Assembly (NCBI GenBank): GCA_963730065.1
Contig: CAVSQL010000006.1
Span: 682,001 to 746,000, forward strand
Direction: 5' to 3'
Source: UBA9676 sp963730065
GTDB lineage: Bacteria > Actinomycetota > Actinomycetes > Streptosporangiales > Streptosporangiaceae
DNA: 64,000 nucleotides
Part shown: piece after piece, positions 9,140 to 17,279 of the stretch
Layout of the letters: the number at the start of each line of letters is the position of its first letter
Position numbering within the stretch: position 1 is the stretch's first letter
Notes under the pieces: generated by a model
Database searches by the model: none
What the model saw: only the letters and a program-made list of their open reading frames with translations
What the model was told of the DNA's origin: nothing
Position numbers and translations under genes: made by a program

Positions 9140-9679
9140 TCATCGGGCGGCGCTTTCGGCCTGCTGATCCAGCTCGTCCAGGAAGCGCTCAACGACGCGC
9201 CGCTGCCGGGCCTCGTCGGTCAGCGACTCGCCCACCACGCGGCTGGCGAGGTCCACCGCGAGCGCGCCGACCTCGGTCTTGAGCGACTGGAGCGCCTGCT
9301 GGCGGTCGGCCTCGATCTGCGCGTGTGCCGCCTCGACCAACCGGCGACCTTCGACGTTCGCCTGCTCGCGCATCTCGGCGATGATCTGCGCACCCTGCTC
9401 CCGCGCCTCCTCGCGCAGCCGGGCGGCCTCGTGCCTGGCCTCGGCCAGCTGCTCCCGGTACCTGGCCAGGGTGGCGTCCGCCTCGGCCTGGGCTTCCTCG
9501 GCTCGCTGCAGGCCGCCCTCGATCTTGTCGGTCCGTTCCTCGAGCGTCTTGCTGAGCCTGGGGATCAGGACCTTCCAGAGCGCGAAGAAGATGATGCCGA
9601 ACGTGACCGCGCCGACGATGAGCTCGGTCAGGTTGGGGACCAGTGGGTTCTGAAGTTGTTCGGCCGCTTGGTACAACAT
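9140..9679 (-). CDS. atpF: ATP synthase Fo subunit b
   Basis: A 179-residue protein with one N-terminal membrane helix (ELIVGAVTFGIIFFALWKVL) followed by a long, charged, Ala/Glu/Arg-rich coiled-coil region that forms the peripheral stalk. It lies between atpE and atpH in the standard order. Confidence 0.95.
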   Translation of the reverse strand: MLYQAAEQLQNPLVPNLTELIVGAVTFGIIFFALWKVLIPRLSKTLEERTDKIEGGLQRAEEAQAEADATLARYREQLAEARHEAARLREEAREQGAQIIAEMREQANVEGRRLVEAAHAQIEADRQQALQSLKTEVGALAVDLASRVVGESLTDEARQRRVVERFLDELDQQAESAAR

Positions 9680-9704
9680 GGCGGCTACCTCTCCGTCCGG
9701 GGTG

Positions 9705-9986
9705 CTACTTGATGAAGAACGGGACGGCGATGCCGATCAGCGCCAGCGCCTCGGTCAGTGCGAAACCGATCCACATGTAGGTGGTGATCCGGCCCGTGGC
9801 CTCCGGCTGCCGGGCCATGGCCTCGATGGCGTGCCCGAAGACCAGGCCGATGCCGATGCCAGGCCCGATCGCGGCCAGGCCATAGGTCAGCGCGCCCAGG
9901 TTGATGATGTGGATCGTGTTCGGGTTACCCGGCGTGCCCGGCGCTCCCGCCGCGATGTAGAGCAAGTGATGCACCAGCTGATGCAT
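9705..9986 (-). CDS. atpE: ATP synthase Fo subunit c
   Basis: A 93-residue, two-helix proteolipid. Helix 1 contains the glycine-rich GPGIGIGLVFG and helix 2 the proton-carrying Glu in GFALTEALALIG (about residue 79). The N-terminus is about 20 residues longer than in E. coli. These subunits form the rotating ring that translocates protons. Confidence 0.96.
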   Translation of the reverse strand: MHQLVHHLLYIAAGAPGTPGNPNTIHIINLGALTYGLAAIGPGIGIGLVFGHAIEAMARQPEATGRITTYMWIGFALTEALALIGIAVPFFIK

Positions 9987-10039
9987 TGTGTCGTTCCTTC
10001 TTTTCGGGCCGGCGTCGCCGGATCGTGTGGGCTATTGGG

Positions 10040-10849
10040 TTAGTGCGACGTCTCCATCGCGTCGGCGATGTAGAACGAGGTGAGCGTGGCGAAGATGAAG
10101 GCCTGGAGCCCCGTGATCAGCACTTCGAGGCCGGTCAGGATGATCGTCAGCAGGAACGACGTCACCGAGAACAGCAGGCCGATCGAGAAGCTGAACAGGT
10201 ACCAGGACGCCAGCCCGAACACCAGCAGCAGCAGGTGCCCGGCGAGCATGTTGGCGAAGAGCCGGATCGCGAGGGTGAACGGCCGGACGAAGATGTTGGA
10301 GAGCAGCTCGACCGGGGCCAGCAGCGGCAGGATCCACCAGGGCGCCCCTTCGGGCACGGCCATTTGCTTGAAGTATCCGATCGGCCCCTTGGTTTTGATC
10401 CCGATCGTGATGTAGGTGACCCATACGATAAGGGCGAGCGCGACCGGGAATGCGAACCTGGACGTCGCCGGGAACTGGATCAGCGGGATGAGGCTGAACA
10501 CGTTCATGATCCAGACGAAGAAGAAGATCGAGACGATGAAGGCCAGGTACTTGTCGCCCTTCTTGCCCAGCTGCTGCCGCAGGATCTGGTCCCGGACGAA
10601 CAGCACTCCCATCTCGCCGAGATTCTGCGTGCCCCTGGGGACGAGCTTCGGCTTCCGGAACGCCACGTAGAAGAAGGTCAGGATGATCACGGCGGTCAGA
10701 ACCGCGAGAACGGTGGGCTTGGCGATCTGGATGCCCGCGACGGTGAAGATCGGCTTGAAGTAGAAGTTCGAGATCGACGGCGCCGGGTAGCCACAGCCGC
10801 TGAAGATGTGGCATCCGCTTGCCGTCGTCATTACGGACACGTTACTCAC
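10040..10849 (-). CDS. atpB: ATP synthase Fo subunit a
   Basis: A 269-residue polytopic membrane protein. The essential Arg lies in RPFTLAIRLFANMLAGH; the C-terminal helices end with the short tail IADAMETSH. It provides the two proton half-channels next to the c-ring. GTG at 10849 is preceded by AGGAGC at a seven-base spacing, so it is preferred over the internal ATG at 10831. Confidence 0.95.
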   Translation of the reverse strand: MSNVSVMTTASGCHIFSGCGYPAPSISNFYFKPIFTVAGIQIAKPTVLAVLTAVIILTFFYVAFRKPKLVPRGTQNLGEMGVLFVRDQILRQQLGKKGDKYLAFIVSIFFFVWIMNVFSLIPLIQFPATSRFAFPVALALIVWVTYITIGIKTKGPIGYFKQMAVPEGAPWWILPLLAPVELLSNIFVRPFTLAIRLFANMLAGHLLLLVFGLASWYLFSFSIGLLFSVTSFLLTIILTGLEVLITGLQAFIFATLTSFYIADAMETSH

Positions 10850-10903
10850 CGTTGGCTCCTTGCGGCAGCCGCCCGGGCGCGCCCGGGTGGCAGGTCAACG
10901 CGG

Positions 10904-11164
10904 TCACGATCTGGTGACCCGGAAGATGACCAGGGCGATCGCGCTGGCCAGGCCGGCCAGCATCCCGATCGGGAACAGCACCGGCCAGCCGGTCCAGCGG
11001 GCGGCCAGCCAGCCCACGAAGCCGTACAGGGCCATGCCGCCGATCATGTAGGACAGGATCGCCCAGCCCTCGCTCGGCGGGCTTGGCTGCGACGGATCCC
11101 GGCCGCCCGGCGACGGATCCCGGCCGCTCTCCGGCGACCCGCGGCCGTTCACCGGGCATCCCAT
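10904..11164 (-). CDS. AtpZ/AtpI-like small membrane protein
   Basis: An 86-residue protein with a Pro/Ser/Gly-rich N-terminal 30 residues and two predicted transmembrane helices (SYMIGGMALYGFVGWLAA; LFPIGMLAGLASAIALVIF). The two-helix architecture and position directly upstream of atpB match the AtpZ-like proteins of atp operons, which are proposed to help c-ring assembly or Mg2+ supply. The exact role is not shown here. Confidence 0.75.
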   Translation of the reverse strand: MGCPVNGRGSPESGRDPSPGGRDPSQPSPPSEGWAILSYMIGGMALYGFVGWLAARWTGWPVLFPIGMLAGLASAIALVIFRVTRS

Positions 11165-11243
11165 CTGGGCTGCTGCCTGCGCATGCGGATGCGCCGGCCA
11201 TGGGCCGCGGTCCCCCGCCCTGCGGTCCGGTCTGTCTCACGGG

Positions 11244-11648
11244 TCACCGGTCTTTGTCCGGCTCGACGTACAGCATCTTCAGCCGCATCGACGACACCAT
11301 CTGCGCCGCGCTGTAGACCAGCACGCAGACGATGACGGTCAGGCCGAAGAACTTGCCGTTGAAGGCGGTCGAGTTCTGGAAGGTACCGAGCAAGATGATC
11401 AGGACGAGGATCTTGACCAGGAAGGTGCCGACCGCGGCCGCCATCATCGCCTGTGGGCTCACCCTCGCCGCCCGCGACACCACCAGCACGCTGATCCCGA
11501 AGAACGCGATCACCAGCCCGACGCCGATGATGGCCCCGAGCAGTCCCTTGCTGCCGCCAAAGACGGCGCCGAGCACGATCATGAGCAGCGCGACAGGAGC
11601 TGTGAGCATGGCGGAACGCCGCAGGATCACGGCATAGTTCGCCGGCAT
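11244..11648 (-). CDS. ATP synthase protein I-like membrane protein
   Basis: A 134-residue protein with four hydrophobic helices (starting LTAPVALLMIVLGAVFGG). Position at the head of the atp operon, size and topology fit the actinobacterial AtpI-like family. AtpI homologues assist c-ring assembly; the call rests on context more than on any motif. About 285 bases without a gene lie upstream of it, the most likely place for the atp promoter. Confidence 0.7.
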   Translation of the reverse strand: MPANYAVILRRSAMLTAPVALLMIVLGAVFGGSKGLLGAIIGVGLVIAFFGISVLVVSRAARVSPQAMMAAAVGTFLVKILVLIILLGTFQNSTAFNGKFFGLTVIVCVLVYSAAQMVSSMRLKMLYVEPDKDR

Positions 11649-11933
11649 CTACCAGACTCCGGGGTCTCGATGGTCGCACTGATGGCCTGCACGCGCGCCA
11701 AGCCATTCCCGCCGCACGCGCCGCGCGGGGCAGCCACGAGACGGGAGTGGCGCATGTGCGCCGCCACGTGTGCGAAACGTATCACGGACCCCTCACTCGG
11801 CTTCGAGTGGCTGCTCGTGAAAGATATCACAAGCTCCCCCGCGCAAGCTTCGGCAGGTCACCCTGGGTGGCTGAGACGGGTTTCAGCGGTCAGGCGGGCC
11901 GTGCGAAGCCGGCCGCGATACCGCCAGCGCCGA

Positions 11934-13697
11934 TCACGCCGGCGGCGCCGGCCGGTCGCGGCCGGGCCGGGCGGACGGCGAGGGCGGGGCCGGCTGTGCG
12001 GGCAGCCACGGCGCGGACGGCGAGGGCCCCGGTGGCCACGGCGAGACCGGCGGCCCGGGCGGCCCGTCCAGCTGCGGCGGGGACGGCTCCGGCAGCCCAT
12101 CCGGCCACCGCGGGGACGGCTCCGGCAGCCCGTCCGGCCACCGCGGGGAGGCCTGCGACGGCCCCGGTGACCGGGGGGAGGCCGGCGACGGCCCCGGTGA
12201 CCGCGGGAACGCCGCGGCGGCCCCTGGCCTGCTCCACGGCGGGCCGGCCCCGGGTGGCTCGTCGTGCGGTGGGGCGGGATCGAACGCCGCTTGTGGCGCC
12301 GGCGGGGTCGGCCGCCAGGACGGCGGTCCGGGACGCGAGGTGGCGGCCTGGGCCGTGGGGCGGGCAGGCCGGTGGTGAACCGGTCCGGGCCGGGCCGGGC
12401 CGGGGTCGGGTGGCGCCGGCCCGGGCGTCGCGGACGGTGAGGTGTGGGCAGCAGCCGGTGCGGCGGGGGCAGCGGCCGGTGCGGCGGGGGACGGCGCCGC
12501 CCCCTTGTCCGCGACGGGCGTCCCCGCGGCGTGGGCCCCGGCGGGCGCCCGGGAGGAGGGCGCCCCAGCGGCGGGCCGGGCCCATGGGCGGAACCGTGGC
12601 ATCGACACGAGCAGCAGCGCCAGCATGCCGCCCACGGCGACGCTGGCCAGCACGAACAGCGGGGTCCGGACGATCGACAGCCATACCACGCTGCCCGCGA
12701 ACAGGGCCGCCCACAGGTACATGATCAGGACGCTGCTCCGGTGCGAGTGCCCGATGTCGAGCATGCGGTGATGCAGGTGCTTGCGGTCCGGCGCGAACGG
12801 TGACATGCCCGCCCGGGTCCGGCGGAACACCGCCATGAGCAGGTCGGTATAGGGGATGAGCAAGATCGCGGCCGGGAGCAGCAGGGGCAGGATCTCGCCG
12901 AACCGGTTGACCGTGCCGGCGTGGCGGGCGGCCCGGGTGGTGAGCGATACCGGGTCGAGTGAGGCCAGGCTGGAGATCGGCACGTAGGCGAGCAGCAGGC
13001 CGATCAGCATGGCGCCGGTGTCGCCCATGAAGATGCGCGCCGGGTGGTAGTTGTGGGGCAGGAACCCCAGGCAGATTCCGGCCAGGACCGCGGATGCCAG
13101 CGCTGGGCCGGTCTGTTCCGGCAGGCCCAGCCGGTGGGTGAGCGTGTAGTAGTAGGCGAAGAAGGCGACGGCCCCGATGCCGACGATCCCGGCGGCCAGC
13201 CCGTCCAGGCCGTCGATGAAGTTGACCGCGTTGATGGTGACCACCACGACCAGGATCGTGAGGGCGATCTGCTGATCGCTGGTGAGGCCCAGCGTGCCCG
13301 AGTTGGGTGCCGGCAGCCAGGTCACCTCGGCACCGCTCCAGACCAGGATCACGCCCGCCGCCACCTGGCCGGCCAACTTGCTGATCACGCCAATTCCCCA
13401 GCGGTCGTCGACGAAGCCCATGACCACGACCAGGCCCCCGGCCAGCAAGAGTCCCTTGGCCATGTTCGTCTCCGCGAACACGCTGTTCAGGGCGGGCAGC
13501 TGGCTCGCCACCAACAGCCCCGCGCCCAGGCCCGCGTACATGGCGAACCCCCCGAGCAGGGGGGTGGGGACCATGTGAACGTCACGGTCGCGGGCGGCAT
13601 GCATCGCGCCGACCGCGATCGCGAACCGCCGCACGAGCGGCGTCAGCAGGTAGGTTACGGCCGCCGCCGCCAGCAAGGTCAGAACGTATTCACGCAT
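11934..13697 (-). CDS. WecA/MraY-type undecaprenyl-phosphate sugar-1-phosphate transferase with a long Pro-rich tail
   Basis: The first about 365 residues are a polytopic glycosyltransferase-4 family enzyme: FVDDRWG gives the Asp-Asp pair, NAVNFIDGLDGLAAG the second Asp-rich loop, IFMGDTGAM the third and HLHHRMLDIGHSHR the His motif. These enzymes join GlcNAc-1-phosphate (or a similar sugar) to undecaprenyl phosphate, starting lipid-linked glycan synthesis. The gene sits upstream of atpI, as in other actinobacteria. The last about 215 residues are Pro/Ala/Ser/Gly-rich, probably disordered and cytoplasmic, with short internal repeats such as SPRWPDGLPEP. Total length (587) is well above the usual 350-450. 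Confidence 0.88.
   Translation of the reverse strand: MREYVLTLLAAAAVTYLLTPLVRRFAIAVGAMHAARDRDVHMVPTPLLGGFAMYAGLGAGLLVASQLPALNSVFAETNMAKGLLLAGGLVVVMGFVDDRWGIGVISKLAGQVAAGVILVWSGAEVTWLPAPNSGTLGLTSDQQIALTILVVVVTINAVNFIDGLDGLAAGIVGIGAVAFFAYYYTLTHRLGLPEQTGPALASAVLAGICLGFLPHNYHPARIFMGDTGAMLIGLLLAYVPISSLASLDPVSLTTRAARHAGTVNRFGEILPLLLPAAILLIPYTDLLMAVFRRTRAGMSPFAPDRKHLHHRMLDIGHSHRSSVLIMYLWAALFAGSVVWLSIVRTPLFVLASVAVGGMLALLLVSMPRFRPWARPAAGAPSSRAPAGAHAAGTPVADKGAAPSPAAPAAAPAAPAAAHTSPSATPGPAPPDPGPARPGPVHHRPARPTAQAATSRPGPPSWRPTPPAPQAAFDPAPPHDEPPGAGPPWSRPGAAAAFPRSPGPSPASPRSPGPSQASPRWPDGLPEPSPRWPDGLPEPSPPQLDGPPGPPVSPWPPGPSPSAPWLPAQPAPPSPSARPGRDRPAPPA
12081..12207. repeat. Short tandem repeats inside the wecA-like tail
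   Basis: Two 33-base copies (12081-12113 and 12114-12146, one difference) are followed by two 30-base copies (12148-12177 and 12178-12207). Unit lengths are multiples of three, so they add Pro-rich peptide repeats without breaking the frame. Confidence 0.85.
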
Positions 13698-13873
13698 GGC
13701 CTCACCGCGGCCCGGCTGGGGCTGCGCGCATCAGCATCCACTCTAGGGCACCCCGGCCCAGACCGTATGCCTGTGGCCACCGTCCGTCTCCCCGCTTCCG
13801 GGATCCCGGCCCGGCGGCACCGGGCGGTGGCCCGTGTCACCCGCCCCGCCGCATCACCTGCTGCGCCGCGGTG

Positions 13874-14704
13874 TCAGCTACCCGCCGCGGTGCCATCCCC
13901 GGCCGGCGGCGCGGCCTCCCCGGCCCCCGGCGCCCCATCCCCGGCCGACGGCGCAGCATCCGCGGCCGACGGCGCAGCATCCCCGGCCGGCCGCGCGCCA
14001 TCCCCGGCCGGCCACGCGTCGTCGGCGGGAACCGGCGCGCCGTCCTGGTCGAGCAGCGCGTCATCGTCGACCGCCAGGGTGACGACCTGCCGGAGGCGCT
14101 CGACCGAGATCACCCCCGCCCGCACCAGCCGGGGGACCGAGCTGGTCAGGTTGACGATCGTGGACGGAAGTTCGCCGAGGCAGGGCCCGCCGTCCAGGTA
14201 GACGGCGACCGCGTCGCCCAGTTGCTCCTGCGCCGCGGCGGCCGTGGTCGCGGGCGGGGCGCCGGAGCGGTTGGCGCTGCTCACCGCCAGCGGGCCTACC
14301 TCCTTGAGCAGCTCAAGCGCGATCTCATGCAGGGGCATCCGGACCGCGACCGTGCCCTTGGTGTCGCCCAGATCCCAGATCAGGTTCCGGTTGGCCCGCA
14401 GGATCAGGGTGAGACCACCCGGCCAGAATTCCTCGATGAGATCCTTGCCGGACTCGTTCAGGCCCTCGACCAGGGCGGTCGCCGCGCGCACGGTGCCGAC
14501 CAGCACCGGCGGCGGCATCTGGCGGCCCCGGCCCTTGGCCGCGAGCAGGCCGGCCACGGCGGGCGGGGAGAAGGCGTCGGCGGCCAGCCCGTACACCGTG
14601 TCTGTCGGCATCACGACAAGGTCGCCCTTGCGCAGCGAGGTGGCCGCCTCGACAATGCCGGTCGCCCGCTGTGCCGCGTCCGTGCAGTCATACCGTTCGC
14701 TCAT
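13874..14704 (-). CDS. L-threonylcarbamoyladenylate synthase (Sua5/YwlC/YrdC family)
   Basis: The YrdC-fold core is clear: GDLVVMPTDTVYGLAADAF near the N-terminus, then KGRGRQMPPPVLV, GGLTLILRA and LAVSSANRSGAPPATT. The enzyme makes threonylcarbamoyl-AMP from Thr, bicarbonate and ATP for tRNA t6A modification. ATG at 14704 has GGAAAG upstream and is preferred to the in-frame GTG at 14722. Beyond residue about 220 the protein ends in a low-complexity tail of repeated Ala-Pro-Ser-Ala-Gly-Asp type, not seen in the standard about 210-residue enzyme. It lies just downstream of prmC, the usual actinobacterial order. Confidence 0.9.
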   Translation of the reverse strand: MSERYDCTDAAQRATGIVEAATSLRKGDLVVMPTDTVYGLAADAFSPPAVAGLLAAKGRGRQMPPPVLVGTVRAATALVEGLNESGKDLIEEFWPGGLTLILRANRNLIWDLGDTKGTVAVRMPLHEIALELLKEVGPLAVSSANRSGAPPATTAAAAQEQLGDAVAVYLDGGPCLGELPSTIVNLTSSVPRLVRAGVISVERLRQVVTLAVDDDALLDQDGAPVPADDAWPAGDGARPAGDAAPSAADAAPSAGDGAPGAGEAAPPAGDGTAAGS

Positions 14705-14812
14705 GCCAGCCCATCTTTCCACTCATCGGGTGCCCGCCGACCCAGGACCGCCCGCCCCGGATCTCCCCTCCCGCCGAGCCGTAGCCGTCAGCTGGGTGCT
14801 GCGGGATCGCGG

Positions 14813-15670
14813 CTAGCGCCGGGCGGTGACGAAACGGTCCCGCCCGGCCAGGTCCTTGTGGTTGCGGGTGTCCCGCCAGCCCCGTTCCTCCGCGAAGATC
14901 CAGTAGACCGCCGCGCCCTGCGGTGCGCCATGCTCGACCGCGACCAGCCCGCCGGGCCGCAGCAGCCGCCGGGCAACGCCTTCGATGACCCGGACGGCGC
15001 CCAGCCCATCCTCGCCGCCCCAGAGCGCCCCGGCGGGGTCGTACTCCCCGACCTCGGGGGGAACGGTGGCACCGACCGGTATATATGGCGGGTTGCTGAT
15101 CACCAGGTCCACGGCCCCGCTCAACGACGGCAGGGTGCTGGCGAAGTCGCCCCCGTCGAGTGTTACCCGGCCGCGGGTGTGCGGGGCGCTGCCCGCACAC
15201 CTCGCGATGTTGCGTTCCGCCCATCGCCGCGCCAGCGGGTCGGCTTCCACCGCGTACACCCGTGCGCGGGGCACCTCCTGCGCGATCGCCAGCGCGATCG
15301 CTGCGCTGCCGGTGCCCAGATCCGCCACCACCGGCTCGGCCACGTCCATGTCCCTGAGCGCCCCGATCGCCCAGCCGGTCATCACCTCGGTTTCGGGACG
15401 GGGCACGAACACCCCGGGTCCCACCTGGAGTTCCAGGTAACGGAAGTAAGCGAGGCCGGTGATGTGCTGAAGTGGCTCCCGCGCCTCCCGGCGGGCGATC
15501 TCGTTCCAGAACCGCGGGTCGAACTCGCCGTCGGGCACCCGGTGCAGTTCGCCGCGGCCGACCCCGTGCACGTGCGCGGCGATCGTCTCCGCGTCGGCCC
15601 GCGGCGAGTTGACGCCCGCCTCGGCCAGCCTGATGGTGGCGGCCGCGATCTCGTCAAGCAGCAGGGTCAC
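14813..15670 (-). CDS. prmC: Release-factor glutamine N5-methyltransferase
   Basis: A 285-residue protein with an N-terminal helical domain and a SAM-dependent methyltransferase core: VADLGTGSAAIALAIA is motif I and NPPYIP is the signature that binds the target glutamine. The PxPETE-type segment VPRPETEVMTGW is also present. It methylates the GGQ glutamine of release factors, and the substrate gene prfA lies directly upstream, 37 bases away. Confidence 0.94.
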   Translation of the reverse strand: MTLLLDEIAAATIRLAEAGVNSPRADAETIAAHVHGVGRGELHRVPDGEFDPRFWNEIARREAREPLQHITGLAYFRYLELQVGPGVFVPRPETEVMTGWAIGALRDMDVAEPVVADLGTGSAAIALAIAQEVPRARVYAVEADPLARRWAERNIARCAGSAPHTRGRVTLDGGDFASTLPSLSGAVDLVISNPPYIPVGATVPPEVGEYDPAGALWGGEDGLGAVRVIEGVARRLLRPGGLVAVEHGAPQGAAVYWIFAEERGWRDTRNHKDLAGRDRFVTARR

Positions 15671-15707
15671 TCGTTGCCTCCCTCGCGGTGCGTCGCGCCG
15701 GAGGCGG

Positions 15708-16778
15708 TCAGGCCCTATCCTCGCCGGCCGCGCGGCTGGACCGGTCGCCCTCAGCCAGCGCCCTGATGACGGCGTCCAGGTCTCCGTCGATCACCTGGTC
15801 GAGGTTATGGGCTTTGTAGCCGACCCGGTGGTCGGAGACGCGGTTCTCGGGGAAGTTGTAGGTGCGCACCCGCTGGGAACGGTCCACGGTCCGGACCTGG
15901 CTGCGCCGCTCGGCCGCCGCCCGGGCCTCCGCGTCCGCCTGTGCCTGTGCGAGCAGCCGGGCCCGCAGGATCCTCATCGCCTGCTCCTTGTTCTGGAGCT
16001 GGCTCTTCTCGTTCTGGCAGGAGACCACGATCCCGGTCGGCAGGTGGGTGATGCGGACCGCCGAGTCGGTCGTGTTCACGCTCTGGCCGCCGGGCCCGGA
16101 CGAGCGGAACACGTCGATCCGCAGGTCGGAGGGGTCGATGGTGACCTCGACGGGATCGGCCTCCGGCATCACCAGCACCCCGGCGGCCGACGTGTGGACG
16201 CGGCCCTGAGATTCGGTCACCGGCACCCGCTGGACCCGGTGCACGCCACCTTCGTACTTGAGGCTGGCCCACACGCCATCGGTGGCCGCCCGCGGCGCCT
16301 TGACGGCTACGGTCGCGTCCTTGTAACCACCCAGGCCGGTCATGGTCGCGTCGAGGATCTCCGTCTTCCACCCCCGGCGCTCGGCATAGCGCAGGTACAT
16401 GCGCAGCAGATCACCGGCGAACAGCGCGGACTCCTCGCCGCCCTCCCCCGCCTTCACCTCGAGGATGACGTCTTTGCTGTCATTGGCGTCGCGGGGAACA
16501 AGCAGCCCCCGCAGCCGCTCTTCGAGCTCGGCGCGGCGGCCGGCGATCTGCTCGGCCTCCGCCGCGAAGGAAACGTCCTCACTGCCGAGCTCACGGGCGG
16601 TTTCCTCGTCGGCGGTCGTCTGCTGCCACTCCCGGTAGGCGTTCATGATGGGGGTGAGCTCGCCGTAGCGGCGCCCGAGCGCCCTCGACCGTTCGGGGTG
16701 GGAGTGCACGGCAGCGTCGGCGAGGTCACGCTCCACCCTGGCGTACTCGTCCGCCAGTTCAGCAAGCCTCTCGAACAC
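15708..16778 (-). CDS. prfA: Peptide chain release factor 1
   Basis: A 356-residue protein from the chosen GTG at 16778, which follows AGGAGG closely and gives the normal N-terminus (VFERLAELADEY). The open frame extends nine codons further but that part has no family counterpart. The catalytic motif is in SSGPGGQSVNTTDSAVRI; the stop-codon-reading tripeptide region reads RVPVTESQGRVHTS (PVT instead of the common PAT). RF1 releases peptides at UAA and UAG. Confidence 0.95.
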   Translation of the reverse strand: MFERLAELADEYARVERDLADAAVHSHPERSRALGRRYGELTPIMNAYREWQQTTADEETARELGSEDVSFAAEAEQIAGRRAELEERLRGLLVPRDANDSKDVILEVKAGEGGEESALFAGDLLRMYLRYAERRGWKTEILDATMTGLGGYKDATVAVKAPRAATDGVWASLKYEGGVHRVQRVPVTESQGRVHTSAAGVLVMPEADPVEVTIDPSDLRIDVFRSSGPGGQSVNTTDSAVRITHLPTGIVVSCQNEKSQLQNKEQAMRILRARLLAQAQADAEARAAAERRSQVRTVDRSQRVRTYNFPENRVSDHRVGYKAHNLDQVIDGDLDAVIRALAEGDRSSRAAGEDRA

Positions 16779-16921
16779 CGTGCCTCCTCGCTGGGCGCCT
16801 CTCATAGCTCTCCCGCCTGCCGACGGCAGGGGCCAGCCGCGCGGGCGCAGTTCTGCCGTCGACAGCCAGGATCACCGCGCGAGAACGGCTGGCGCCGTCC
16901 GGGCGCGGTGATCCGCGGGAG

Positions 16922-17143
16922 CTACTTGCTGCCGGCTGCCTTCTTGCCGAACCGGCGCTCGAAGCGGGCCACGCGCCCGCCGGTGTCGAGGATCTTCTGC
17001 TTGCCGGTGTAGAAGGGATGGCAGTTCGAGCAGACATCGGCGTGGATGACGCCGTTGCCCGATGTGGACCGCGTTGTGAAGGTGTTCCCGCAGGTGCAGG
17101 TCACCGTGGTCTCCACGTAGTCCGGGTGAATGCCTGGCTTCAC
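16922..17143 (-). CDS. rpmE: Ribosomal protein bL31, zinc-binding type
   Basis: A 73-residue protein with four Cys (CTC and CSNC pairs) that form the zinc site of the C+ form of bL31; NCHPFYTGKQKI is the family signature. GTG is preceded by AGGAG at a six-base spacing. It lies between rho and prfA, as in most actinobacteria. Confidence 0.96.
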   Translation of the reverse strand: MKPGIHPDYVETTVTCTCGNTFTTRSTSGNGVIHADVCSNCHPFYTGKQKILDTGGRVARFERRFGKKAAGSK

Positions 17144-17239
17144 GTCACTACTCCTGCCTACTCGGTCGCCGGGTCGCCGCGGCGGACGCCGCCGGGCGTG
17201 AACCGGTACCGCGCTGTGTCGGCCTTTCAGTGTGCCAGA

Positions 17240-17259
17240 CCCCAGAACGCGTTCCGGGG
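17240..17259 (-). terminator. Candidate hairpin between rho and rpmE
   Basis: CCCC.GAA / TTC.GGGG arms around a CGCG loop lie 20 bases behind the rho stop. There is no T-tract; termination or RNA-processing function is inferred. Confidence 0.4.
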
Positions 17260-17279
17260 GCTGGAGATTCCCGTCGCAA

